The notes under the pieces are model-generated. The model saw only the letters and a program-made list of their open reading frames with translations. It made no database searches and was not told where the DNA came from. The position numbers and the translations under genes were made by a program. Shown here one piece after another: positions 33,260-44,657 of a DNA stretch of 64,000 nt. The stretch is from Caenorhabditis remanei (lineage: Eukaryota > Nematoda > Chromadorea > Rhabditida > Rhabditidae), in the NCBI RefSeq assembly GCF_010183535.1, contig NW_026526025.1, forward strand, positions 1-64,000, read 5' to 3'. Within the stretch, counting starts at the first letter, position 1, and each line of letters starts with the position of its first letter.

Positions 33260-35168
33260 TCATCCAAGTTTGTCGGAAGGTTTCTTGTAGTTCGAAGTAC
33301 AACGTTCCTTCGAATTTTCTGAAAATAGAGAATAATGGGTTTTAACGTTGAGGAATATGAGTGTTTCAGAGTCAATGTGATTCGACTTGTTGAATTACTT
33401 AAACTTTTGTTGAAGTACTCTAACTTGTACGCTGTCTTCATAGCGATCATGGTTACTTACCCGTCGACGACTCGGTGCTTCCTTCTTGCTCCTGAATAGA
33501 CTCCAACGACGATTTTTGCTTATCAAGCTGAGCACAAAAAGTCGATGACCTGGCTTGACCCGATTCCGATGCAAGTGGGTTTTTCATGTAGCCGACAGCT
33601 TCTTTCTGGAGAAATATCGGTTAAAAACGGATATTTATCTAATCCACATACCGTGATATCTTTGACAAACTGCCTATCAAACGCTGGAACGGCAGGCATC
33701 AGTCCAGTTGTAATGACTCTAGAAAATATGGTGATGTACATCTTCATACGGCTAGATCCTTGAACAAAGCTATGGAGCCATCCAAGAACCAGCAATACTC
33801 TGAGGAACCAGACGGGCAAGGCGACAAGTTTCATGTTGGCAAGTTTGTAAAGAGGTAAGTCAAAGGCTACGGCAAGTTCTTCGTATTCCTCGTGACTGAT
33901 CAACTCATTTGGGGACTGTTTATGATACATCACGTCGAATTTCGATCTTCTGTTTTGATAGATTTCAGAAAGTGACTGCTTGACACGGACTATAGTGGAC
34001 ACAACCTTGTCAAATGGTGTGTAAGTTCCCTGAATAACAAATTTGATTTTCTCAATTCGAAACATCGTTAATCTACTCACTTCACCTAGGATGGCATACG
34101 AATGAATCGCATTGACTACTTTCAACTTCTCTTGAAATGAAACGTCTTCCCAAACAACACCGCAGACGAGAGACTGGAAGATGTACAACGTGGCTTTATT
34201 TTTGTTGATCATTTGATCTCCACGAGCGCTGAGAACTTTGAAAGGGACGCCTGTCCATGCCATTGACTTTAATCCAATGATGTGAGCTGGGTCGTCAACA
34301 AGCTGAAAATTTTTATTTAGAATAGTGAATATGTAATCCGCGACGTTTTTGCAAGGTTTATTAACCTGGCAGTATTTTTCTTTGTTTCGCGTGCTTTTGC
34401 CTCAATTCAATTAAAAAACATACCGTTAACAGAGACTTATTGATATCAAACTCCGTGAGCAATTCTTTAAATTTTGAGAGTGGAATAGTACCAATGTTTC
34501 CAGGATCATTCGAGTTTAGTCTTTGGAAGATCTCAAAGTGTTGACCTAAATTTATGACATTTCTAAACCTCCTTTTCCGCCTTTTGAACTTACGCTCTGG
34601 GTTTTCAAACGGATCATCTTGCTGCTCTTTCAGAAGCGGGATCATAATTGCCACTTCGTCAACGAATACACGGGATTCTTTGACTTCTTCATCTCCAAGT
34701 GGCAAAAATGGAATCGTTCGCATGTATAGCCTCTTCTTGGTTCCGTCAGAGTACTGAAATCAATAATTTTGTACGTCAGAAGTCAGGCTATTTCTCACCT
34801 TATAAATCATGTTTGTAAACTCGGCGAGATTGTGAAATAAGCCAACATGTGTCTCCCATGTGAATTCCGGGAGATTCTCTATCAAATGTCTAGTCCAGTA
34901 CATATCATCGTCGTCAACAAAGTAGTTGTGCACTTTTTGGTGTTTTCGGAGGGATTCAGGCAGGAGATAGGAGCTCGGCAACACATGAGGAATCGGACCG
35001 TAAGTTATGACCCAGTTTGACTGTAATTTCAGAAGATTATGCTTATTCAAAATGGCATAAATCACATACCAAAGAATTGGGAAATTTCGGATCCTTCCCA
35101 AGCGTAATATCCGTCGATGGGATGATGTTCCATTTACTATCATTGTATTTATGAGTCGAGATTGGCAT
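33260..35168 (-). CDS. Gene B: paralog of gene A, 468 aa, eight exons
   Basis: Exons: 35168-35070, 35020-34799, 34753-34594, 34545-34424, 34302-34081, 34029-33652, 33605-33461, 33318-33260. All are in phase with consensus sites and the stop is TGA. The protein matches gene A from the first exon (STHKYNDSKWN beside STLNHKSTQWK) to the end of exon 6, with intron positions and phases kept (exon 5 is 222 nt in both). The seventh exon differs: gene A has a CPNC stretch here, while B has a serine/glutamine-rich tail (IQEQEGSTESST) and no paired cysteines. No signal peptide. An acceptor-type site lies five bases before the start codon. If intron 7 is retained, a stop two codons into it ends the protein about 18 residues earlier. 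Confidence 0.85.
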
Positions 35169-35181
35169 TTCACCTGTAAAT
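35169..35181 (-). promoter_or_regulatory. Probable trans-splice acceptor of gene B
   Basis: On the minus strand the sequence reads CATTTACAG, then GTGAA, then the ATG of gene B. No upstream coding exon joins to it, so it is more likely a spliced-leader acceptor than an internal one. Confidence 0.5.
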
Positions 35182-35959
35182 GACACTATTGAAAAAAGCA
35201 CCGGTTCGAATTTAAGAAAAACTTGGGAATGAAGCATAACAAATGTGGAAATCAAGACAAACTTGTCAAAATATCGTCTGTCGTACCAGAAAAAATAACT
35301 CAACATGTGAGAAAATCAAGTGCAAATGAAAAAAAAACTACGCTATTATCGAGTCGAGACGTTTTTGGGGTCAAATGAGCGTGTGTGCGGTGGAGCGCAC
35401 TTGCACATAAAGTCAATAGAGAACGTTCTCCTTAGAACGTCATGTCGTTTCCCATCTCCCACCGAACACAGTAACATGTTTTCTTTCGGAATCACTTGAT
35501 TTTGAATAAATTTGAAAAAGTATTTACCAGTTCACTTATCGATTTTTCGAAACAAACGTAAAGAAGAATTGTCGACATTTGAAAAATGAAACATCCATTT
35601 TTTATGGATACCAGAAGTTTATTTCGAAGCCAATAATTATTGACCCATAAAAAAATGTATATAACGGCACAATTTTATCGATCAAATCAAAGAAACTTTA
35701 TTCTGTCACAGGCATGTTTGCAAAACGAATCGTCACACAATGACGAGTAGAAAATGGGCGTATAGATGAGCAATTACAGAATAAAGATAAATTCATAAAG
35801 GTTTTCAAAAAGGAAAAATGTCAGCTGTAAAAACTAGAAAGTTTGGGAGCAGAGAACAAAAAATTGATGAGAGAAGGTGTCCTCAGTCAATTCCAAACCA
35901 CTACACAAAACAAAGAGTAAAAAAGAAGATAATGAGAGGACTTCAATAATGAAAGAACA
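35182..35959. other. Intergenic region between genes B and C
   Basis: About 780 bp between two genes on the same strand, too far apart for a typical nematode operon (usually 100-400 bp). Contains the promoter of B and the 3' end of C. The GC-richer block at 35340-35470 (GTGCGGTGGAGCGCACTTGC) is conspicuous but unexplained. Confidence 0.35.
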
Positions 35960-38900
35960 TCAGATCCCAGCTTGACTGTTGTTCCAAACTGCTCTCAACT
36001 CGAAATACTTGTTTCTAGGAGCGTCGTAATGCTCCTTCTTCCATCCTAGAGTAGTCAGACCAATGAGTTGGATGTGCTTCTGGAACATGTCTCCGAGCCC
36101 ATTTTTGAAGACATATTCATAGTTTCTTGCAACGAATCCAGTCTGAAAAAGTGTTATGACATGGTGTGGAATATTTACGAAAAGCAAACTTGTGGAATTT
36201 GTTGAGTTTGGAAAAAATTATAATGAGAGATGAGAATATTAATGTTGAAAACACTCAGTACTCAGAAGTTACACTTACCAAGACTCTTGACTTGAATTCG
36301 GCTGAATAGCTGCCGGCACGGACACCAGAAGTCGACAAGAAGCTGAAATTCTTTTCAAATTTTATAATTCAAACTCAAAAAACTTACTCTCTGAGCATCA
36401 AATCGTAAATTTCCGTCTTTCCATGCGGGAAAAAGAGCTCGGTGAAAGTTGGAATCAAGCGACCGTCCAGATCTCTACCGCTTGATTCAACTTGCTCTTC
36501 CAAGTTTTTCTTCCTCGGCACGGCAAGTTTCTTATTTTTGGGAAGCTTCTGTCTGGCGAGCTTGGCGTTGAACACCTTTTTCAGATATTCTGTTGGCTGA
36601 ATTTTAACAACCGCCATATCTGAAGAGGAGACGAGGTATTCCGAGGGAATCTCTGTCTGAAATTATGGAAAATTGTAGACGGTGCAACATAATCAAAAAA
36701 ATGTTTCCGGAAAACTACTGTCGTGAATTTGACATATTCCGAACCGCCAAAAAACAAAGTTATGTTTTGATAAAGTTACCTTATCGTCCGAACACATGTG
36801 CCGCTCTTGGTTCAACTTCACATTGCCTACGGGGAACCACTCTTTGTTTGGTTTTGGGGTGTCGGATGTTGACTTTAATGAGTACACCGATGGAAGAAGC
36901 TCGAGGTTACGTCTGTAAATTATTTTTTCATTTCGGCTATTAGTTCGTTTCATTTTTCTGATTTTCGTTGTACGTTTGAAAACTTTTCATAACTTATAGT
37001 CGTTTTGCATTCAAAACAATGATTTTAAATCCAAACAATCAAAGAAGAATAACAGCGACAGGTGCTACTACGAATTTGATATACATATATGTTTATCATT
37101 TCAAGTCATATTCTTACCTCGGTTCGTAGACAACACTCTCGAATACACCAATCCGGTTGGACAAATGGGTCTCGGAGAATTGTTGGACGTTAGCTTCCAT
37201 ATTTTTATTATCAGCTTTTTGCTTTTTAGCAGGAATCATATCAGATTCTGAAAATTGCAAATAAAACAATCACTGAGCTAAGCTTGGGGATTTTATTGAA
37301 AATATCATAAAAATGTACTTTGTTTCAATGTCTAGCATATAGAAAATTACTGGAACGTACCATTTTTCCGTTTCTGACCGAACCCATTATTACAGTTTTC
37401 CATTTCCTCCGAAGTCGCTTTTCCTGGTCCTTGATTCGTGGTATCTGAAAACAAAATTTAAAAATTTAAACCAACATTCACAATCACAAAAGGATAAGGT
37501 ATTGAAAGATAATGCTGGTATTTTTTGCCTACACTTTTCCAAACTTGGCGATAACAGCATACTTGCAAGTTTTCAGCCCGGGCCAAGTCTGTAGAAAAGT
37601 TTCAAGGCTCAGCCGGGCTTCAAGAATAGGTATTTATTGTTTAGCAAAATTTTTGAATTTTTAATTGAAATTTTATATTTAAAAAATCCAATATTTTGAT
37701 GGATGACTAGCTTTTGATGGAATTTTAAAGTATAGTCAACAATTCGTCATTTTTGGAAAAAACACTAAATTTCATTTCATTTGGGCTTGAGAACAAGGAA
37801 GAGAAAGATGTGTTGGAAGTGCTCACTATTTTCTTTCGAAAACGAGAATATAAAGCTCAACTGAAAATTTTCTTTCCGAATTACGCTTTCCGATCTGGAC
37901 TATGTTTCCATGGAAATTATCTCTTAGGATATAGTAGAGAGAAGTGACCGCTTCAAAAAAATACGTATATTTCTGTGCAATCAAAGTTCGCAACAAATCA
38001 ATGATATTTTGAATTTAAAAAAAAATAAAAAACAAGTATGAGCAAGGAAGCTATGAAATTAATCTAATTCTTGTTATACTGGACTTTATGTAGATTTTTT
38101 CTAACTGTCGTATTGCAATGCAAAAAATGTTCGCTAATGAATTCTTGAATAACAAGAATTGTAAAATATGCCTTTTTCGACTTTCCGATGTTTCTAATGT
38201 ACATGAACATCAGAGCGTGTTTTCTCTTTCTGACATCATCACCGGGGGATTGTACAAAATCGAGAAGTACGCTTACAGAACTGTTGGCGCATGTTTTGTT
38301 CAGTGCTACAGTAGTCAAGCGAAAGCGTTTGGAGATGAAGTAAAATGAAGACAACACAATTCAATATTGAAAAGAGACATAATGAGAAATCGAGTTGAAT
38401 TCTCGTTACTATTGATGAGGTAATTAGGAGGCTGAGAAATTGAGGTTTGTCATTTCTGATAAAAGCTTCTATAAAAAGTTGTTCATTAGTTAATTCAGCA
38501 TCAGACTACAAGGGAATTTCGAGTGATGAAAATTTCTAAGTTTGTTTTGAAACCTTCAATGATGCTCAAAATTTGAAAACTTGTAGCGTAACAATCACAA
38601 TCACTTTGCCTCGTATACTTCACTCGTTACCGTTAAACGGAGAACGTTGATGCAGTAGGTATTAGAAAATTGGAAAACTTTTTTTTGAGCAGGTTTGATT
38701 CTCTCAAAAAGTTTGTGAATATGACTGGGTTTTGCCATCTTTCTGATTGACATGATTGTTTTTCAGATTGTGCTAACATAAACTCGAAAGAAATCGAACA
38801 CACCCGAAAAAGGTTCTCTCTCTGACCAACTAAGATAATCGGACATGTGTTTCTACGTTCTGAGAATGGTAATGAATGGAGTGTTTAAAGTAATAAGATA

Positions 38901-39271
38901 TTTCAATTTTTATGCTAGAGGTTATCAAACGTTGAACTCCAGTTTGAGCATTTCAGAGGTCTGATAAGAAAATTTATAAAACTGAAACATTGGTACGATG
39001 ATCAAGTAACGCGCTCCGCCGCCTCTAATTTCAACTCTCTTTCCCAACAAATTCTCTCGACCCACTTTGGTTTGTTTAGAAAGTCGTCAGTGAACAGTTT
39101 CGATTTCAAAAAAATTTTAATATTACCATATTACCCATCAAGCAACATACCATTCTTTTGCTTACGATCACAACTTTCACTCTCTGTTAGTGTGGGAACG
39201 AGCGGTGGAGAAGGTGTTGGAGGAACTGGTTCTGGTGCGTTAGATTGGGATGAGGTGTTACCAGGAGCCAT
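35960..39271 (-). CDS. Gene C: unknown-family protein, 327 aa, seven exons
   Basis: Exons: 39271-39151, 37444-37361, 37247-37118, 36912-36780, 36656-36388, 36342-36279, 36142-35960 (984 nt, in phase, TGA stop). Intron 1 is 1.7 kb. The N-terminus is proline-rich (PEPVPPTPSPPLVP). The last four exons match gene D (46645-50116): RNLELLP beside GNLELLP, GRDLDGRLIPTFTELFF beside GRDADGRLIPTFSELFF, GSYSAEFKSRVL beside GYSADFKCRIL, and GFVARNYEYVFKNGLGD beside GFITKNFKIVFDNKLGD. The 64-nt penultimate exon has the same size and phase in both. Basic motifs (PAKKQKADNK, LPKNKKLAVPRKKN) suggest a nuclear protein. No known domain recognised. An acceptor site lies five bases before the ATG. Confidence 0.85.
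38118..38348 (+). CDS. Hypothetical 76-aa frame nested in intron 1 of gene C
   Basis: Plus-strand open frame from ATG to TGA with cysteine and histidine spacing that could bind a metal ion (CKICLFRLSDVSNVHEH). Composition is more protein-like than the minus-strand frame over the same bases. No splice partners, homologue or promoter were seen, so it may be a fragment of an older gene or chance. Confidence 0.3.
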   Translation: MQKMFANEFLNNKNCKICLFRLSDVSNVHEHQSVFSLSDIITGGLYKIEKYAYRTVGACFVQCYSSQAKAFGDEVK

Positions 39272-39285
39272 GATGTCTGGAAATA
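39272..39285 (-). promoter_or_regulatory. Probable trans-splice acceptor of gene C
   Basis: The minus strand reads ATTATTTCCAG, ACATC, then ATG. The site has acceptor form and no in-phase upstream exon, consistent with spliced-leader addition. Confidence 0.5.
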
Positions 39286-39682
39286 ATTCTTCGATTTAAA
39301 CATATTTTGTTGTATGAGCACAACAAAAAAATAAAACGCGCATAATACGTTAACTGCAACGAAAAAACGCAGTCAAAAAAGAGTATTTACCCATCTCTCA
39401 TTTAAATACAAGAACACAATGGAGCACTCTTGCATCTAACCTTCCCAAAAACGCAAAGAATCAATAATAAACACTAAGAAGGGAAAAGATTATACAAGGT
39501 AAAGAGGGTGAATGAGAGAATGAGCGAAAACAAGACATGAAGATGTAACGTGGGGACTGGGAAAAAGGATTAGCATCCGTGCAGTGTGTTTGTCAATCTA
39601 GGCTGGTCTGGGTGAATATGAAAACGTAACATAAAATGAGAAAAGACTGTGGATTTATCCGTTTATTATAAGTACGTCAAAC

Positions 39683-40569
39683 ATTTTGTGAAATGAAAAA
39701 GAAGAAATAGTGAAAAATAGTGAATCTGGACGTGTGTAGTTTGAATAGCAACGGATTAATTAAGGGGCAGAAATAAGGATTAAGGTTTGTTTGGCCCGAC
39801 GGCCAGGTACGCATTTGCCAGAGGGCTAAATGGCAGATGGGCTCTCGTTTAATTGGTGGGAGTCTCAGTAGGCAGAACTACAAGAACGTTGCTCAGGATA
39901 TTCGGAACATTTCTTATACACAACGTGAAAAAGTAAACAATTCAAAACACTGGCAATGTATAAAACAAGATGGTATTCTTGACCATACTTAGTTGAATGA
40001 AAAATTAGGGCTATCATATCCAAACTGCTAAAAACTATATTCTAAATTAGTGTTAGAAGAGATAATCGTGAAAGGAAACCCGTAATAAATAAATGAACGG
40101 AAAATCGTGGGAAGACAAGAAAAACGACAACCTCAATGAGTGTGAAGAAATACATTGATACATAGTAATTTGATGATTCGAATTATATGCAACTTAATAA
40201 ACTTCAACTTTGATCTCAGATTGAATCAAACTGTCACAAATGAAAACATTTGCAACTGCAATGAAGATGACTCCCACAGACGGAGAGTAGTCAGTGTTTC
40301 TAGATCGACTGTTCAAGTAAACAGTGGAGCACATTTGCATATTGTTATGTCCCGGCAACCGATTTTCGTAAGATGCATTAATAAACAAGTTTGACATGGG
40401 GTAAATGTTCCAAAAGCAGACGCAAAATCAGAACATCAAGGCGAAATGAACATCTTTGATGCTGCTTGCACCTTTTTTTTACAGCCATTGGTCCAAAATG
40501 CAAGTATAAAGGGCATGAAAAAGTGAACAACACGTGAAATAAATACTCATTTCCCGTTACTTTGTCATC
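39683..40569 (+). repeat. Duplicated 5'-flank block of genes C and D, copy 1
   Basis: 887 bp that recurs, in the same orientation, at 50369-51658. The shared words run from TTTTGTGAAATGAAAAAGAA to CGTTACTTTGTCATC. It lies about 0.4 kb upstream of gene C, while the second copy lies about 0.25 kb upstream of the first visible exon of gene D. The site that carries a MITE in copy 2 is empty here (ATTGATACATAGTAATT). An open frame at 40155-40394 is kept in both copies (VTNENICNCNEDDSHRRR), so a short coding exon is possible. Confidence 0.85.
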
Positions 40570-40733
40570 CAATTAACAACTTTTATTAATTTTTCGATCC
40601 GGTTGAATGGTTTGAACTCAATTCCACTACACAAACAGTTTTGGTTCAGGTAACCTATCCATTTTTACAAAAATCGTTTTATGTGAAACCAAGGCGAGTA
40701 TTCGATTATCCTCAAGTTCTCCAGTTTTTTTTT

Positions 40734-41321
40734 TCATTTTTCAAAAATACCTGAAAAATCCACATCGTTCATTGCGTACTCGAGATGATTTTCTTGGCTG
40801 GTCAAAAGCATCTCCAATGTCGCTTTTCTGAAATAAACACAATTAGAAGACAAAAGTAAAAAACGCAGCAAAAAAAGCTGAACCAAAATAGTGGAAAATG
40901 GTTAACTTGAGAATTGATATAAAAAATAAACTCACTCCATGATCAGTTTAAATCCCCATTCATTGGATTTCGAAAGGAACTCCTGAACGCTTTTGTGATG
41001 AGCCAGGTGTACCGTCCATTCATCCACTCCATCGAAAGCGACACGACAGATCGAACACCGATTGGGCTGTGCTTCTGGCTCCTTTTGGAGTTTAAAAAGG
41101 AGATTCGTGAATCCTTAAACAGCAGACGAATCCAATCGACTAAAACATTCCACCGGTTCCGTCGTTATCAGTCCAGAGCTCCATACTACCTTGTATTTCC
41201 AAACACATTCCTCGTCATCGAGTTGAACTCCTCGGATTTCAATAACCTGCTAGGATATATATTTATCAAATGCTGCGCTGTAAACTCTGCTAACCTTCAG
41301 ATCACTGGGATGTCCGGCCAT
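40734..41321 (-). CDS. Small C2H2 zinc-finger protein, 107 aa, four exons
   Basis: Exons 41321-41295, 41246-41190, 41081-40936 and 40827-40734 (27, 57, 146, 94 nt) join in phase; the stop is TGA. Exon 3 encodes one C2H2 finger, with cysteines and histidines spaced C-x2-C-x12-H-x3-H (motif CSICRVAFDGVDEWTVHLAH), starting near residue 37. It is followed by a helix and an acidic tail. The protein begins MAGHPSDLK. A CACTACTAG acceptor-like site lies four bases before the ATG. The acceptor of exon 3 ends AAAAG rather than CAG, the weakest point of the model. A single finger and short length suggest an RNA- or protein-binding role, or a remnant of a larger factor; the function is not known. Confidence 0.6.
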
Positions 41322-41424
41322 TTTTCTAGTAGTGAAGAAATGCAGATGTGTATTTCAAATCAAAACCTGAAATGGGAATGAAATATGCTTTCGATGAAGC
41401 GAAAATGAGAAACGGAAGTGGTTA

Positions 41425-41808
41425 TTAAAGAAATACATACAAAAAACCTATTGAGGGTATTGTTGTTAAATACAGTAAGAACATTGCAATAAGAAATGGA
41501 ATAGCGACTGAATAGAGCTTATAATTTTGATTTGTTTTATGATTTAATTGAGTCAGTTCATTATCATTCTGAAAACAAAGCCATACAAACTTTAAGAAAT
41601 TTACATAATGAAAAAGTATTATATTTTTTCTAGTTTTTATATTTTCTATGAAGATGGGACTCCACAACGTTTCGTAAAATGCACTTGCGTGGCTACAGCA
41701 ACAATTTGCAAAAATCATGTTGAAACAGAAGTTCTTCAAATTAGACATTTTTAAATTAATTAAATTTTTCATTGAGAATGATCTAAACACGCAATCTAAA
41801 AGCTTCAA
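41425..41808 (-). CDS. Hypothetical protein with C-terminal membrane segment, 127 aa
   Basis: Open frame from ATG to TAA. A short intron may exist inside it (donor GTAAATTTC, acceptor TTGTTTTCAG, about 45 bp, in phase). The C-terminal 30 residues form a strong hydrophobic segment (VAIPFLIAMFLLYLTTIPS). The N-terminal half is cysteine-rich (FANCCCSHAS). No family was recognised. It could be the last exon of a serpentine receptor remnant. Confidence 0.35.
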   Translation of the reverse strand: MKLLDCVFRSFSMKNLINLKMSNLKNFCFNMIFANCCCSHASAFYETLWSPIFIENIKTRKNIILFHYVNFLKFVWLCFQNDNELTQLNHKTNQNYKLYSVAIPFLIAMFLLYLTTIPSIGFLYVFL

Positions 41809-42961
41809 TCTGTAGCATCTTATTTTCCAGGTCTCAGTTTTGTTTTTACGGGACCCTTTGCTTTATGCTTATAAAGCTTGAATGTTTTTACAAAGTGTCA
41901 CAGTAGCGAAATGCGGATAATATGTATGCGAAGCGTCGTAGTTTCAAATTTTCACGTTAAAAACGCGCAGTTAAATGGGGAGTTCGGCTGTTATTCACTA
42001 AACTTTAAAACAATTTTCGAAATGAAAAGTCAGCGGAAAATATGATTTTTATACAACACGAAGCAAAAAGTTTTCAGAACCAATTTTAAAAATTATTTTT
42101 TTGTAAGTTCATCACCTAAACTGTGTTAAAAACAGGCCAGGGAAATATAAATTTATTAGCATAGTCCTAAAATAGAAATTTTTAAAAGTTCATTGAAAGC
42201 AATGAAGTTTCGAGAACTTTTGCTACATTCAGCAAAAAGAAAATACTTTTTCAAAACGAATGATGACGCGAATATAGATAACTAGCGCCAAACAACGTTC
42301 CTCCGCTACATTGCTCAAGTGTCTGCGTCTCTCCTTAACCCTTTAATTTGCCATGTGTTATTAATGCTTGCGACAGCCATGCAAATTTCTGTTGAGATTT
42401 CGCAATATATGTGCAGGTTACTGGTTTTTTCAGTGATAAACAAAAATATAAACTATTGCAGTAAATAAACAAATATGAAACTGAGACCTCGAAAAATTCA
42501 ATAACAAGAACAGTCGAAAATTTCAAATACGCTGACGCAGAAGATCATGAGCTTTTTTTTGAGCTCTGAATTATAACCAGACAAGCCAGTTCTGAAAATA
42601 AAAGCATATTTCAAAAACTATTTGTGTTTATTTGAAAAACGACCATTTTGTATTCAGATCACCATTTTTCAGTTTATGAGCATTTTAATAGTTAGTCTAT
42701 TTTACTAATAAACTTTCAAGTCATGCACAATTTTGGTATGTAACTGAAATCTAAGTTTTTTTTCGATTATATTTCAAACAGATAAGACATGAGCGTAAAC
42801 TTTGTGAGACTAATTGAGAATGACGAGAATTCTTTTAATTTTAAGCAATATCAAAATATAAGATGTATGGATTAACCATAGTTCCTCCGGAATATAAGTA
42901 TTAACTCTGGAAAAATACCCATAAAAATGAAGATAGAGAGAGCAAAACTGCGTAACTTGTG
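41809..42961. other. Gene-poor stretch
   Basis: AT-rich sequence with no splice-consistent exons. A minus-strand frame at 42335-42526 has a hydrophobic N-terminus and no other support. Confidence 0.3.
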
Positions 42962-43869
42962 AAAACATCTAGCATGGTGTGTCCCCTGACAGGAAGGCAA
43001 AAGTGTCAAGTGCCAGAGGTCCTGCCCACATGTGAGCACGAGTGATACTGTAGAGGCGGGCGGAAAGCGGGAGAGAAGGCGGCAACAAAAAGAAGCGCGC
43101 ACCATAAACTGTACCAGAAGTGTGATGAGGTCACCGACTGGCTTTTGAGGTAAAATAAACAAATTGGGTAGATGCGAGCATTGTACGTTAACGATGTATA
43201 GCAAGTAGTTTATTATACCGTCGTTTCGAGGGATTCTTACGCTCATAGATTTACGCGTATCCGAGTTGAGCAGAATGCGGTGTTTGAAATGGCGGAAAGC
43301 GGAGTGGAATATTTTTGAGCGGAAGGTAGTTGACGGAAGACGGAATAGAAAATGTTCGGCGCAATGTGGAATGCAAAAATGCCAAAAAGCTGAAGGCGGA
43401 ACAGAAAGTCATTTTTCAGAAGACAATTTTGGCCTTATTTTGTTGAAAACCCCGTCATACTATTAAAATGTGTGTTAATTTTTGTTTTTTGGTAAAAATT
43501 GATAGTTTTGCTGCGAAAAACCTCCAAAATATACAAATGAATTCGAGTAGGCGAACAAATTTTTCAAGCTGATATCCAGGCAAAAGCGGAAAAAAATTTC
43601 AAAATTATGGAAAGCGGTACACGGAATTTAAAAAAATTGGGGCAAGGCGGGATTCTACTCAACTCTGGTCTCCTAACAGGAAGGCAGAAATGTGAAGTGC
43701 CAGAGTTCCTGCCCAAATGTGAGCACGAGTGATACTGTAGAGGCGGGCGGAGAGCGGGAGAAAAGCGGGGGAGGAGGTGGCAACAAAAAGAAGCGCCCAC
43801 CATAAACTGTACCAGAAGTGTGATGAGGTTACCGACTGTCTTTTGAAGTAAAATAAACATTTTGGGTAG
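42962..43869. repeat. Dispersed repeat R2, second copy
   Basis: Same orientation and content as 31367-32279 with only small differences, including both internal half-units. The copy breaks off after TTTTGGGTAGAT, where the first copy continues into sequence like its own first half-unit. The two copies lie 11.6 kb apart and bracket genes B, C and the zinc-finger gene. Confidence 0.8.
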
Positions 43870-43988
43870 ATTTGGTATCATAATTTTCTGCAATTTTTGA
43901 GCCGGCCGGTTCTCGTTTTGATTTCTCGGCACATGAGTTTTTTTTGTTGATGTGATTGTTTTTGTGTTCGGTAGACTTACTCAAGTAC

Positions 43989-44240
43989 TTACAACAGTTT
44001 CAAAGTTTTACTTCTCGCTTTTTTCCCGCCGAAAACGGAGCTTTGATTTACACGCAACTTTTTGCGTTTTTGAAACGTTATTTTGTTTTCATTCCTTTCT
44101 AGTCTAAAAATTAGGTCATCCAAAAGGATGTTGCTGATGTACGTCAAAAAAGGTCTCTTTGTTTCAATGTAAAAACATTTTGATTCAAAGGATTTGAAAC
44201 AAGAAACTTGTATCTGACTGAAAAAGTTCTTCTCTTTCAA
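43989..44240 (-). CDS. Hypothetical basic protein frame, 83 aa
   Basis: Single open frame from ATG to TAA, lysine/arginine-rich in its second half (FQKRKKLRVNQ, GGKKARSK). No homologue, intron or context support. It may be a chance frame in repeat-derived sequence. Confidence 0.25.
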   Translation of the reverse strand: MKEKNFFSQIQVSCFKSFESKCFYIETKRPFLTYISNILLDDLIFRLERNENKITFQKRKKLRVNQSSVFGGKKARSKTLKLL

Positions 44241-44657
44241 CAGTCAGAGCTAGATTTTTAGCTATTGTAGGGAGTCATAGATACGGATCTGTATCAAACT
44301 ACCCGTAGGTTGTCAACTTTATTATGGGTGTCTCATGGTTCATGGATGGAAATCATTTATCGGAATGAGAAAAAAAATCAGTAGTTTTCACGAATGGGAT
44401 GTGTAGGTAATAAGGTAAAACACTGTGCGTTAACCACAAAGAAGGTAATTAGAATGCAATAAAGTTTGGGTCGATAATCAATCATAGTAACTAGAAACAG
44501 TGAGTTATAGTTCAACCTCAAAAAAAGAAACTTGTGACTCAACCTAGTACAAAAAGTTAGATAGAAATGCTTTTTCAATTATTTTTGTGGTTTGGTTGAA
44601 CCCAGCAATGATTTCTTGTAGCAGTATATCGTTTGATCATAACTTTTTTGTATTAAG

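Noticed and set aside
33049..33450. 133-aa frame with a hydrophobic segment downstream of gene B
   Set aside because: It crosses the supported last intron and exon of gene B in a different frame, and its signals fit gene B better.
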